Part shown: in pieces, positions 42,879-50,054 of the stretch
Layout: each line of letters opens with the position of its first letter
Position numbering within the stretch: the stretch's first letter is position 1
From: Streptomyces atroolivaceus
GTDB lineage: Bacteria > Actinomycetota > Actinomycetes > Streptomycetales > Streptomycetaceae
NCBI RefSeq assembly: GCF_000717025.1
Contig: NZ_JNXG01000018.1
Location: forward strand, 124,001-188,000
Length of the DNA stretch: 64,000 bases
Reading direction: 5' to 3'
Translations under genes and position numbers: made by a program
Notes under the pieces: model-generated
Seen by the model: only the letters and a program-made list of their open reading frames with translations
The model's database searches: none
What the model was told of the DNA's origin: nothing

Positions 42879-44513
42879 GTGGCAGCCAACCGTCCGACCG
42901 AGGCCACCGCACCGTGGTGGCGCGACGCCGCCATCTACCAGATCTACGTACGCAGCTTCGCCGACGGCGACGGAGACGGCACAGGTGATCTCGCGGGAGT
43001 ACGGGCCAGGTTGCCCTACCTGGTGGAACTGGGCGTCGACGCCCTGTGGTTCACCCCCTGGTACCTCTCCCCCCTGGCCGACGGCGGCTACGACGTGGCC
43101 GACTACCGGGCCATCGATCCCGCCTTCGGGAACCTCGCCGAGGCGGAGAAGCTCATCGCCGAAGCCCGTGATCTGGGCATCCGCACCCTCATCGACATCG
43201 TCCCCAACCATGTCTCCGACCGGCACAGCTGGTTCGAGGCGGCGCTGGCCGCCGCACCCGGCAGTCCCGAACGCGACCTCTTCCACTTCCGGGAGGGACG
43301 CGGCGACCACGGGGAGCTCCCGCCCAACAACTGGGTCTCCGAATTCGGCGGCACCCCGTGGACCAGGGTCGACGACGGCCAGTGGTACCTGCACCTGTTC
43401 GCCCCGGGCCAGCCCGACCTCAACTGGGCGCACCCCGCGGTCCGTCAGGAGCACGAGGACGTGCTGCGCTTCTGGTTCGAACGGGGCGTCGCCGGCGTGC
43501 GGATCGACTCGGCGGCCCTGCTGGCCAAGGACCCGGCCCTGCCCGACTTCGCCGAGGGCACCGACCCCCACCCGTACGTCGACCGCGACGAACTCCACGA
43601 CATCTACCGCTCGTGGCGCGCCATCGCCGACCGGTACGACGGCATCTTCGTCGGCGAGGTCTGGCTCCCCGACTCCGAACGCTTCGCCCGCTACCTGCGG
43701 CCGGACGAGCTGCACACCGCCTTCAACTTCAACTTCCTGGCCTGCCCCTGGGACGCCGGGCTGCTGCGCTCCGCGATCGACGACACGCTCGCCGAGCACG
43801 CCCCCGTGGGAGCACCCGCCACCTGGGTGCTGTGCAACCACGACGTGACCCGCACGGTGACCCGGTACGGACGTGAGGCGACCGGCTTCGACTTCGCGGC
43901 CAAGGTCTTCGGCACGCCGACCGACCTGGAGCTTGGCACCCGCAGGGCGCGGGCCGCCGCCCTGCTCTCGCTGGCGCTGCCGGGCGCCGTCTACCTCTAT
44001 CAGGGTGAGGAACTCGGACTGCCGGAGGCCGACATCCCCCGCGACCGGATCCAGGACCCCATGCACCTGCGCTCCGGGGGCACCGACCCCGGGCGGGACG
44101 GCTGCCGGGTGCCCCTGCCCTGGTCCGCCGACGAGCCCGGCGCGGGCTTCGGATCCTCGGCCGAACCATGGCTGCCCCAGCCGGCGGGCTGGTCCGCGTA
44201 CGCCGCCGACGGGCAGAGCACCGACCCCGGCTCCATGCTCACCCTCTACCGTGAGGCACTGCGACTGCGCCGCGGCGAACCGGGTTTCGCCGCCGCCCCG
44301 GGCGAGACCGCCGAGGGCCGGCTGGACTGGCTGCCCTCGGCACCGGGCGTCCTCGCCTTCCGGCGGACTCACGGACTGATCTGTGTCGTCAACCTTTCGG
44401 GGAGCCCGGCCCAGCTCCCCGGCCACGACGAGATCCTGCTGACCAGCGCCCCGCTGGAACCCTCCGGTCTGCTGCCCGACGATACGGCGGCCTGGCTGCG
44501 AGGGACGCGTTAG
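42879..44513 (+). CDS. GH13 alpha-glucosidase (intracellular)
   Basis: A 544-residue alpha-amylase-superfamily enzyme without a signal peptide. Catalytic residues are Asp210 (GVRIDSAA, nucleophile), Glu260 (FVGEVWLP, acid/base) and Asp322 (LCNHDVTR, stabiliser). The N-terminal WWRDAAIYQIYVRSF and the DIVPNHVSD region are typical of oligo-alpha-glucosidases of the GH13 subfamily 30 kind found in actinobacteria. Such enzymes release glucose from maltose, isomaltose, nigerose and similar sugars. Its place after an oligosaccharide importer suggests it hydrolyses the imported sugar. CCCGAAAGGAACG precedes ATG 42879, 169 bp after the permease, so it may be in the same transcript. Confidence 0.94.
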   Translation: MAANRPTEATAPWWRDAAIYQIYVRSFADGDGDGTGDLAGVRARLPYLVELGVDALWFTPWYLSPLADGGYDVADYRAIDPAFGNLAEAEKLIAEARDLGIRTLIDIVPNHVSDRHSWFEAALAAAPGSPERDLFHFREGRGDHGELPPNNWVSEFGGTPWTRVDDGQWYLHLFAPGQPDLNWAHPAVRQEHEDVLRFWFERGVAGVRIDSAALLAKDPALPDFAEGTDPHPYVDRDELHDIYRSWRAIADRYDGIFVGEVWLPDSERFARYLRPDELHTAFNFNFLACPWDAGLLRSAIDDTLAEHAPVGAPATWVLCNHDVTRTVTRYGREATGFDFAAKVFGTPTDLELGTRRARAAALLSLALPGAVYLYQGEELGLPEADIPRDRIQDPMHLRSGGTDPGRDGCRVPLPWSADEPGAGFGSSAEPWLPQPAGWSAYAADGQSTDPGSMLTLYREALRLRRGEPGFAAAPGETAEGRLDWLPSAPGVLAFRRTHGLICVVNLSGSPAQLPGHDEILLTSAPLEPSGLLPDDTAAWLRGTR

Positions 44514-44545
44514 CGGGGGAGCGGGGGCTGCGGCACAGTGGTCGT

Positions 44546-44863
44546 ATGGATGATCTCAACGCTCTCGCCGACGAGCACCTGGCCGCCGCCCGCGCCCACG
44601 CGCACGGACGCAGCGCGCATCTGCTGCTGCGCCAGGAGCCCTTGCGGCAGACGGTGATCGCGCTCACCGCGGGGTCCGCCCTCGACGAGCACAACGCGCC
44701 GCCCGCCGCGTCCCTCCAGGTGCTGCGCGGTGCGGTACGGATCACCGCGGAATCCGGAGACGTGGACCTCGCGGCGGGCGGGCTGCACCCCATCCCCCAG
44801 GAGCGGCACGGACTGCTGGCGCTGGAGGACGCGGTGGTGCTGCTCACCGCCGTGAACGACTGA
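44546..44863 (+). CDS. small cupin-domain protein
   Basis: A 105-residue single-domain cupin. Residues about 25-103 form the barrel, with LLLRQEPLRQTVIALTAGSAL, LQVLRGAVRITAE and GLHPIPQERHGLLALEDAVVLLTAV. Metal-ligand histidines of classical cupins are only partly present. The function of this group is unknown. It begins 32 bp after the alpha-glucosidase stop; no hairpin separates the two, so it could be the last gene of that operon. Confidence 0.8.
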   Translation: MDDLNALADEHLAAARAHAHGRSAHLLLRQEPLRQTVIALTAGSALDEHNAPPAASLQVLRGAVRITAESGDVDLAAGGLHPIPQERHGLLALEDAVVLLTAVND

Positions 44864-44983
44864 GCGCACCTGGAGTACACCCGCGGGACCGAGGCATGAG
44901 AGAAAGGGGGACAGCCGGGGCGCCGGGCACACCGGTGGCGGCGTCCTGTCCGTCCGCCTTCCTACGTCCCACGGAGTATCCGC

Positions 44984-45892
44984 GTGCCCAGCAGGACCCA
45001 CGACCCCGTCGCGGAAGGAACCCTGTCCCCGGCGGGGCGCACCCCGGGGAGGCACTGGCGTGCCGCTCTGCGCCGCACCCCCGTATCGCTGTGGAACGAC
45101 GACCTCTCCGACTGGGCGGCAGCCCTCACCTACTACGCCATCCTGGCGCTGCTCCCCGCCCTCCTCGTCACCGTCTCCGTCATCGGTCTGGCGAACCCGG
45201 GTGCCACCAACGCGCTGATCGCCGACATCACGGCCTTCGCCCCGGCCGAATCGGGAGCGGCGCTGCGGCGGCCGCTGGAGGCGGCCACCCAGGAGCGCAC
45301 GGCCGTCTGGCTGCTGGTCGCCACCGGCAGCGTGAGCGCCGTGTGGTCGGCCTCCAGCTATCTGGCGGTCTTCCGCAGGGCGATGCACGCCATGCACCAG
45401 GTGAAGGACACCCGGCCCGCCCTGCGCCAGGCGCACGTCATCGTGGCCTCGGCCGTCGGCTTGCTCGTCCTGCTGATGGCCAGTGCCTTCGCGCTCGTAC
45501 TCACCGGGCCTCTGGCGCGCTGGCTCGGACGGCGGGCCGGGCTGGCACACGCGGGTGAGACGGTGTGGGCGGGCCTCAAATGGCCCGTGATGCTCTGCCT
45601 CGTCGCCTGCCTCATCCTGGTCCTCTTCAGCACCGGTCCGCGCTCCGCGCGGAGTGTGCGGCAGGCGCTGCCCGGTGGGGTGCTCGCCGCCTTCCTGTGG
45701 CTGATCGCCTCGGCGGGATTCGCGCTGTACGCGACCCACATCGGCAGTTACAGCCGGCTGTACGGCTCGCTGGCCGGCCTGGTCGTCTTCCTGATCTGGA
45801 TCTGGTTCACCAATCTCGCGCTCCTGACCGGAGCCCAGTTCAACGTCGAACTGGCCCGCACGGAGGCCCACAAGGTGCGGGAGGAGACCTGA
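44984..45892 (+). CDS. YihY/virulence factor BrkB family membrane protein
   Basis: A 302-residue integral membrane protein with about six hydrophobic segments, starting near residue 45 (LTYYAILALLPALLVTVSVIG). The motif VWSASSYLAVFRRAMHAMHQV and the later GSYSRLYGSLAGLVVFLIWIWFTNLALLTGAQFN are diagnostic of the YihY/BrkB family. The family is widespread and its role is unsettled; it is not itself an RNase BN. The start is GTG 44984. The 40-residue N-terminus is polar and variable. Confidence 0.9.
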   Translation: MPSRTHDPVAEGTLSPAGRTPGRHWRAALRRTPVSLWNDDLSDWAAALTYYAILALLPALLVTVSVIGLANPGATNALIADITAFAPAESGAALRRPLEAATQERTAVWLLVATGSVSAVWSASSYLAVFRRAMHAMHQVKDTRPALRQAHVIVASAVGLLVLLMASAFALVLTGPLARWLGRRAGLAHAGETVWAGLKWPVMLCLVACLILVLFSTGPRSARSVRQALPGGVLAAFLWLIASAGFALYATHIGSYSRLYGSLAGLVVFLIWIWFTNLALLTGAQFNVELARTEAHKVREET

Positions 45893-45927
45893 GGCGCCAG
45901 CGGACCTGATGCGTCCGAGGGGGCTTG

Positions 45928-45941
45928 TGGGAGCGCTCCCA
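45928..45941. promoter_or_regulatory. perfect CebR box before a GNAT gene
   Basis: TGGGAGCGCTCCCA is a perfect 14-bp palindrome identical to the consensus operator of CebR, the LacI-family repressor of cellobiose/cellotriose uptake in Streptomyces. It sits 18 bp before the GNAT start codon, where a bound repressor would block transcription. No cellobiose gene is adjacent. Confidence 0.75.
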
Positions 45942-45959
45942 GGGCGGAAGTATGGGGCG

Positions 45960-46652
45960 ATGACCCGGACCGCGTACGTACGCCCCTACCGGCACGCCGA
46001 CCAGCAGGCCCTCGCGGACATCTGCGTCCGCACGGCTGACGACGGCGGTGACAGCACACATCTGTATCCCGATCCCGGGCTGATGCCCGCGCTGTTCGCC
46101 GAGCCCTACGCCCACCTCGAACCGGACCTGGTCTTCGTCCTGGACGACGGGTCCGGACGTGCGGTCGGGTACGTGCTGGGGACGGCGGACACACGGCGGT
46201 TCGTGGAGGCCTTCCGGGAGACCTGGCTCCCCCGGGTGGCGGACCGGTTCCCCGAGCCCGTGGGGGAACCGGAGTCGCTGACCGAGAGGATGACGGCCCT
46301 CCTTCACCGCCCCGAGCGCATGATCCTTCCTGAGCTGGACGAGTACCCCGCGCACCTGCACATCGACCTGTTGCCGCCGTGGCAGCGCAAGGGCCACGGC
46401 AGGGAGCTGATGAGCGCGTTCCTGGACGCGCTGCACCGCAAGGGGGTCCGAGCCGTCCACCTGTCCATGGTGACGGTGAACGCCCCGGCCAGGGCGTTCT
46501 ACGACCGGCTCGGGTTCCAGGTGGTCGACGTGCCCGACCCCGGCGCGCTCACCTATCTGGGGCGCCCGACGGAGGGTGTGGAGCCGACGGGCTGGGCAGG
46601 TAGTGGGTGGCGAGCCCGGGAGAGGGCCCGGGACGCCGGTTCGGAGAGGTGA
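45960..46652 (+). CDS. GNAT family N-acetyltransferase
   Basis: A 230-residue GCN5-related acetyltransferase. The acetyl-CoA loop is in PPWQRKGHGRELM (about residues 140-152) and the closing strand in NAPARAFYDRLGFQVVD. The N-terminal half (YRHADQQALADICVRTADDG, with a long insertion) resembles Streptomyces GNATs sometimes annotated as O-GlcNAcase-like acetyltransferases; the substrate is unknown. A perfect CebR box lies just upstream, suggesting control by cello-oligosaccharides. It is followed after 5 bp by the SBP-fold gene, so the two form an operon. ATG 45960 has GGGCGGAAG at 45942-45950 as a possible ribosome site. Confidence 0.9.
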   Translation: MTRTAYVRPYRHADQQALADICVRTADDGGDSTHLYPDPGLMPALFAEPYAHLEPDLVFVLDDGSGRAVGYVLGTADTRRFVEAFRETWLPRVADRFPEPVGEPESLTERMTALLHRPERMILPELDEYPAHLHIDLLPPWQRKGHGRELMSAFLDALHRKGVRAVHLSMVTVNAPARAFYDRLGFQVVDVPDPGALTYLGRPTEGVEPTGWAGSGWRARERARDAGSER

Positions 46653-46657
46653 GTGTG

Positions 46658-47539
46658 ATGCCGGAGCAGAGCGCGTGGAGCTTCGCGGACGACCGGGGCC
46701 GGCTGGTGGCGGCGGACAGCCGGCCGTCCCGGGTGCTCGCGTACGTCCAGGCGGGAGCGACGCTGTGGGACTACGGGATACGCACGGAGGGCGTCTTCGG
46801 GTCCGGGCACGACGGGGCGGAGCCCGACCGGGCCAAGACCGGATCGCTCCCGCTCGACGTCGTGGACTACCGGGGTGCGGGCGACGGCCTCGACGTGGAC
46901 ACGCTGTTACGCGGGGGTCCCGACCTGGTCGTCGCCGTCAGCTACGGCCACGGCCAGCTCTACGGACTGGACCCGGACACCGCCAAGCACCTGGAGGAGC
47001 ACGTCCCGGTCGTCGTGATCGACGTGGGCCAGGCCCGCACCCTCGACCGGGTGGCCGCGCGGTTCGCCGAGCTCGCACACTCGCTCGGCGGCGCGCCGGT
47101 CCCGGGCGCCGCGGGCGAGCTGCACGCCGCCCGTGAGCGGCTCCGGGCCGCGGCCCGTGCGACGTCACCCGGTCCCGGGGTGCTGGCCCTCTCGCCCGCG
47201 AGCCAGGAGCAGGCCTATGCCGCCCGCCCCCGGATGTGGCCCGAACTGCGTGTCCTGGCAGAGCTGGGCGTCGGCCTCGTGTCCCCTCCGGAGGGCGCCG
47301 GTGTCAACTGGGCGACCGTCGACTGGGCGGCCGCGGCAGCCATGCGGCCCGGCATCGTCCTTGCCGACACCCGGTCCAACGCGCTCCCGCTGCACGAGAT
47401 CACCGCCCCTGCCTGGAGGGCCGCCGGGGCGCGCGCGCGGATCGTGCCGTGGAACCCGGAACCCCTGTGCAGCCCGCAGGGTCATGCGCGCTTCCTCGCG
47501 CTCGTCGCGGACGCGGTGGAGGGGGCGGCCGCCGGCTGA
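46658..47539 (+). CDS. periplasmic-binding-fold protein without signal peptide (FecB/BtuF-like)
   Basis: A 293-residue protein with the class III substrate-binding fold of iron-siderophore and B12 binding proteins (PSRVLAYVQAGATLWDYGI, then DTLLRGGPDLVVAVSYGH, and the long connecting helix VAARFAELAHSLGGA). The N-terminus (MPEQSAWSFADDRGRLVAA) has no signal peptide or lipobox, so it is predicted to be cytoplasmic. No permease or ATPase gene is adjacent. It follows the GNAT gene closely and shares its CebR-box promoter. ATG 46658 is used with GGAGAGG eight bases upstream; GTG 46655 is also in frame. Confidence 0.82.
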   Translation: MPEQSAWSFADDRGRLVAADSRPSRVLAYVQAGATLWDYGIRTEGVFGSGHDGAEPDRAKTGSLPLDVVDYRGAGDGLDVDTLLRGGPDLVVAVSYGHGQLYGLDPDTAKHLEEHVPVVVIDVGQARTLDRVAARFAELAHSLGGAPVPGAAGELHAARERLRAAARATSPGPGVLALSPASQEQAYAARPRMWPELRVLAELGVGLVSPPEGAGVNWATVDWAAAAAMRPGIVLADTRSNALPLHEITAPAWRAAGARARIVPWNPEPLCSPQGHARFLALVADAVEGAAAG

Positions 47540-47572
47540 AAAGGATTCCCAAAAATATTCTGCAAAAACTAT

Positions 47573-47600
47573 TTGGCAAAGTGTCGATGCGCTCTAGGCT
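47573..47600 (+). promoter_or_regulatory. promoter of the ArsR-type gene, probably leaderless
   Basis: TTGGCA (47573-47578) and TAGGCT (47595-47600) are 16 bp apart and match -35 and -10 elements of the main sigma factor. The ATG at 47607 is six bases after the -10 box and lacks a ribosome binding site, as expected for a leaderless mRNA. The DNA just upstream (47538-47580) is A-rich and carries TGCAAA and TTTGGCA half-sites that could bind the encoded regulator. Confidence 0.6.
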
Positions 47601-47606
47601 GCCGCC

Positions 47607-48233
47607 ATGGACAGCGACACGACGCACCGTGTGATCGATCCCGAGCGGGACCCGGCGGCCCTGAAGGCGCTCACTCACCCCCTGCGCCTCAGGCTGCTCG
47701 GCCTCCTGCGGCTGCACGGTCCCGCCACCGCCAGCGAACTGGCGGCCAGGACCGCGGAGTCGTCCGCCTCGACCAGCTACCACCTGCGGGTGCTGGCCAA
47801 GTACGCCTTCGTCGCGGAGGCGGAGCACCGCGACGGACGTGAGCGCCGCTGGAAGGCCGTGCACTCCGTCACCTCGGCGGACAACGCGGCGATGCTGGCC
47901 ACGCCCGCGGGCCGGGCCATGCTGGTCCTGGGCAGACGCCGTCAGATCGAGCACCTGCAGCAGACCATCGAGCAGCACGAGGCGGACATCGACACGGGCC
48001 GGCTCGGCGAGGAGTGGCACGACCCGTCCGGGATCGACGACCTGATGCCGCGGCTGACGCCGGAGTCCCTCCGCGAACTCCGCGACGCGATCACGGCCAA
48101 GCTCACGGAGCTGACCGCACGGGACGAGCACGACCCCCGGGCCCGGAGTGTCGTGCTGCTCACCGCAGGACTCCCGCTGGCGGCGGGCGCCCCCGCCGCC
48201 GAAGCCGCCCGCGAGACGGGCATCACCCGGTGA
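47607..48233 (+). CDS. ArsR-type winged-helix transcriptional regulator
   Basis: A 208-residue regulator with an ArsR/HTH_20 winged helix at residues about 15-95 (LKALTHPLRLRLLGLLRLHGP, ATASELAARTAESSASTSYHLRVLAKYAFV). The C-terminal half is helical and may hold dimerisation and ligand sites; no metal-binding cysteines are seen, so this is not a metal sensor of the classic kind. It overlaps the MFS gene by four bases (GTGA). Such pairs usually form self-regulated exporter operons, with the regulator controlling its own promoter. Confidence 0.9.
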   Translation: MDSDTTHRVIDPERDPAALKALTHPLRLRLLGLLRLHGPATASELAARTAESSASTSYHLRVLAKYAFVAEAEHRDGRERRWKAVHSVTSADNAAMLATPAGRAMLVLGRRRQIEHLQQTIEQHEADIDTGRLGEEWHDPSGIDDLMPRLTPESLRELRDAITAKLTELTARDEHDPRARSVVLLTAGLPLAAGAPAAEAARETGITR

Positions 48234-49567
48234 CCCCCGCGAGCCGGGCGGCCGAGGCCGCACCGCCCGATGAACGCACCGCCCGCCGCCGGTTCGTCAC
48301 CGTGTCCTTCCTCTTCTGGCTGCCCGCAGGCCTCGCTCTGGCCTCGATGGTGCTGCTCCTCACCGAACGGGGCCTCTCCCTCGCCGTGGTCGCCGCGGTG
48401 TTCGCCGCCCACTCCCTGACCGCGGCCGCGCTGGAACTCCCCACCGGCGGCCTCTCCGACGTCATCGGCCGCCGCGCCGTCCTGGCCTGCGCAGGTGTGC
48501 TCAACGCCTGCGCCCTCACCCTCATAGGCCTCGGCACGACCCCGTGGGTGCTCGCCCTCGGCGCGGCTCTCATGGGTGCGGGCCGCGCCCTGTCCAGCGG
48601 GCCCGCCGAAGCCTGGTACGTCGATACCGTTCACGCCCACGCCGGCCCGGGGGCCGACCTCCGTACGGGACTGGCGCGCGGCGGCGCCGCCTCGTCCGGC
48701 GCGCTCGCGCTCGGGGTGCTGCTCGGTGGCGTGCTGCCCTGGCTGCTCGGCCTCGGCCCGGACCCGGGGGCCCGGGTCCGGGCGTTCACCTCGGATCTCG
48801 TCGTGCCGCTGTCCGTCCCCGTGCTGCTGGGCGTGGCCGTCGAGATCGCCTTCGTCCTCTACGTCCTGACCGCCCTGACCGAGCCTCCCCGCCCGGCGGC
48901 CACCCTGCGCGGTGTCCTGCGGGGCGTGCCCGGTGCCGTCGCCGCCGGGCTGCGGCTCGGCGCCAAGGACATGCTGATCCGCCGCATCCTGCTGACCGCT
49001 GGCGCCGCCGGCACCGCGCTCGCGGCCCTCGAACTGCTCACGCCGGGCCGCGCCGCGGCACTGACCGGGACGGCGGAGTCCGGTGCCGTGCTCTTCGCCG
49101 GTCTGGCCGCCGCCGGGTTCGTCTGCTCGGCGCTGGGCAGTCAGCTGGCGCCGCTCGTCGCCCGGCTCGCCGGAGGCGGCGAACGCGCGGTCCTGGCAGC
49201 GCTCGCCGCGAGCACGGCCGGCCTCCTGGCGCTCGGCGCCACCGTGTCCGCCACCGGCGTACCCGCACTGACCGTGGCCCTCGCCGGATACGGACTGGTC
49301 TACCTGGGCCTGGGAGCCGCAGGGCCCAGCGAGAACGACCTCCTGCACCGACGCGTCGACGCCTCCGGAAGGGCGACCGCCCTCTCCGTCCAGTCCCTCG
49401 CCATGCAACTGGTCGGGGCCGCGGGCGGCGTGGTCGTCGGCGTACTGCCCGCAGGACCGCTGCCCTGGCTGCTCGGTGCCGCCGTGCTGCTGGCCGGGAC
49501 ACTGCTGTGGGCCAGGCGCGACGCCGTCGTCGCACCACAGGCCGGGCCCGCCCCCGTCGCCGAGTAG
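48230..49567 (+). CDS. MFS transporter
   Basis: A 445-residue major facilitator with 12 hydrophobic segments. The A-motif-like loop GGLSDVIGRRAVL follows segment 2 (about residues 75-87). Loop DTVHAHAGPGADLRTGLARGGA after segment 4 is typical of actinobacterial drug-export-like MFS proteins. GTG 48230 overlaps the regulator's stop codon, so the two are translated together. The substrate is unknown; export of a toxic or signalling molecule sensed by the ArsR-type protein is the likely role. Confidence 0.9.
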   Translation: MTPASRAAEAAPPDERTARRRFVTVSFLFWLPAGLALASMVLLLTERGLSLAVVAAVFAAHSLTAAALELPTGGLSDVIGRRAVLACAGVLNACALTLIGLGTTPWVLALGAALMGAGRALSSGPAEAWYVDTVHAHAGPGADLRTGLARGGAASSGALALGVLLGGVLPWLLGLGPDPGARVRAFTSDLVVPLSVPVLLGVAVEIAFVLYVLTALTEPPRPAATLRGVLRGVPGAVAAGLRLGAKDMLIRRILLTAGAAGTALAALELLTPGRAAALTGTAESGAVLFAGLAAAGFVCSALGSQLAPLVARLAGGGERAVLAALAASTAGLLALGATVSATGVPALTVALAGYGLVYLGLGAAGPSENDLLHRRVDASGRATALSVQSLAMQLVGAAGGVVVGVLPAGPLPWLLGAAVLLAGTLLWARRDAVVAPQAGPAPVAE

Positions 49568-49678
49568 GGGCGGTGCCGACCAGCTGCCCCGTACGGACGC
49601 CCCGGATCGCGTCCGCCCCCGCCGTTCGGGAGGCTGGCCCGAAGCGGGACGCGAGATCCCCGACCTCCAGGAGCCGGC

Positions 49679-49942
49679 ATGCAGCAGGACAAGCACCCGT
49701 CGTACCGTCCCGTGGTCTTCCGTGACCGCTCGGCCGGGTACGCCTTCCTCACCCGGTCGACGGCGTCGAGCGAACAGACCATCGACTGGGACGACGGCAA
49801 CAGTTACCCGGTCGTCGATGTGGAGATCTCCGCCGAGAGCCACCCGTTCTTCACCGGCAGGGCAAGGGTGGTCGACACGGAGGGCCAGGTCGCGAAGTTC
49901 GAGCGGCGTTACGGGGACGAAGGCGGCAAGGACGCCCCCTGA
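49679..49942 (+). CDS. rpmE2: ribosomal protein bL31, type B (zinc-independent)
   Basis: An 87-residue type B L31 of the large ribosomal subunit. The opening [12 protein letters not shown], the central [10 protein letters not shown] and SHPFFTG and the end KFERRYG are diagnostic. It lacks the CxxC zinc-binding cysteines of type A L31 and can replace that protein when zinc is scarce. In other Streptomyces this paralogue is repressed by Zur, but no Zur-box-like sequence was found in the 110-bp gap upstream. CCAGGAGCC precedes the ATG. Confidence 0.95.
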   Translation: MQQDKHPSYRPVVFRDRSAGYAFLTRSTASSEQTIDWDDGNSYPVVDVEISAESHPFFTGRARVVDTEGQVAKFERRYGDEGGKDAP

Positions 49943-50054
49943 ACCCCGGATTCCCGGTGCTCCTGCGCACCGGGCAGAATCGGCGGCAGTGTGCCCGTGG
50001 CAGCAGTGCTCCGCCGGTCACCCCTGCCCGTGTTCCCCAGGAGACCCGCTCCCC

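Noticed and set aside
47538..47606. A+T-rich stretch as a sign of recent horizontal transfer
   Set aside because: It is only about 70 bp, sits exactly at a promoter, and the flanking genes have normal Streptomyces composition.
49568..49678. Zur box before the bL31 gene
   Set aside because: No A+T-rich palindrome of the known type in the gap.
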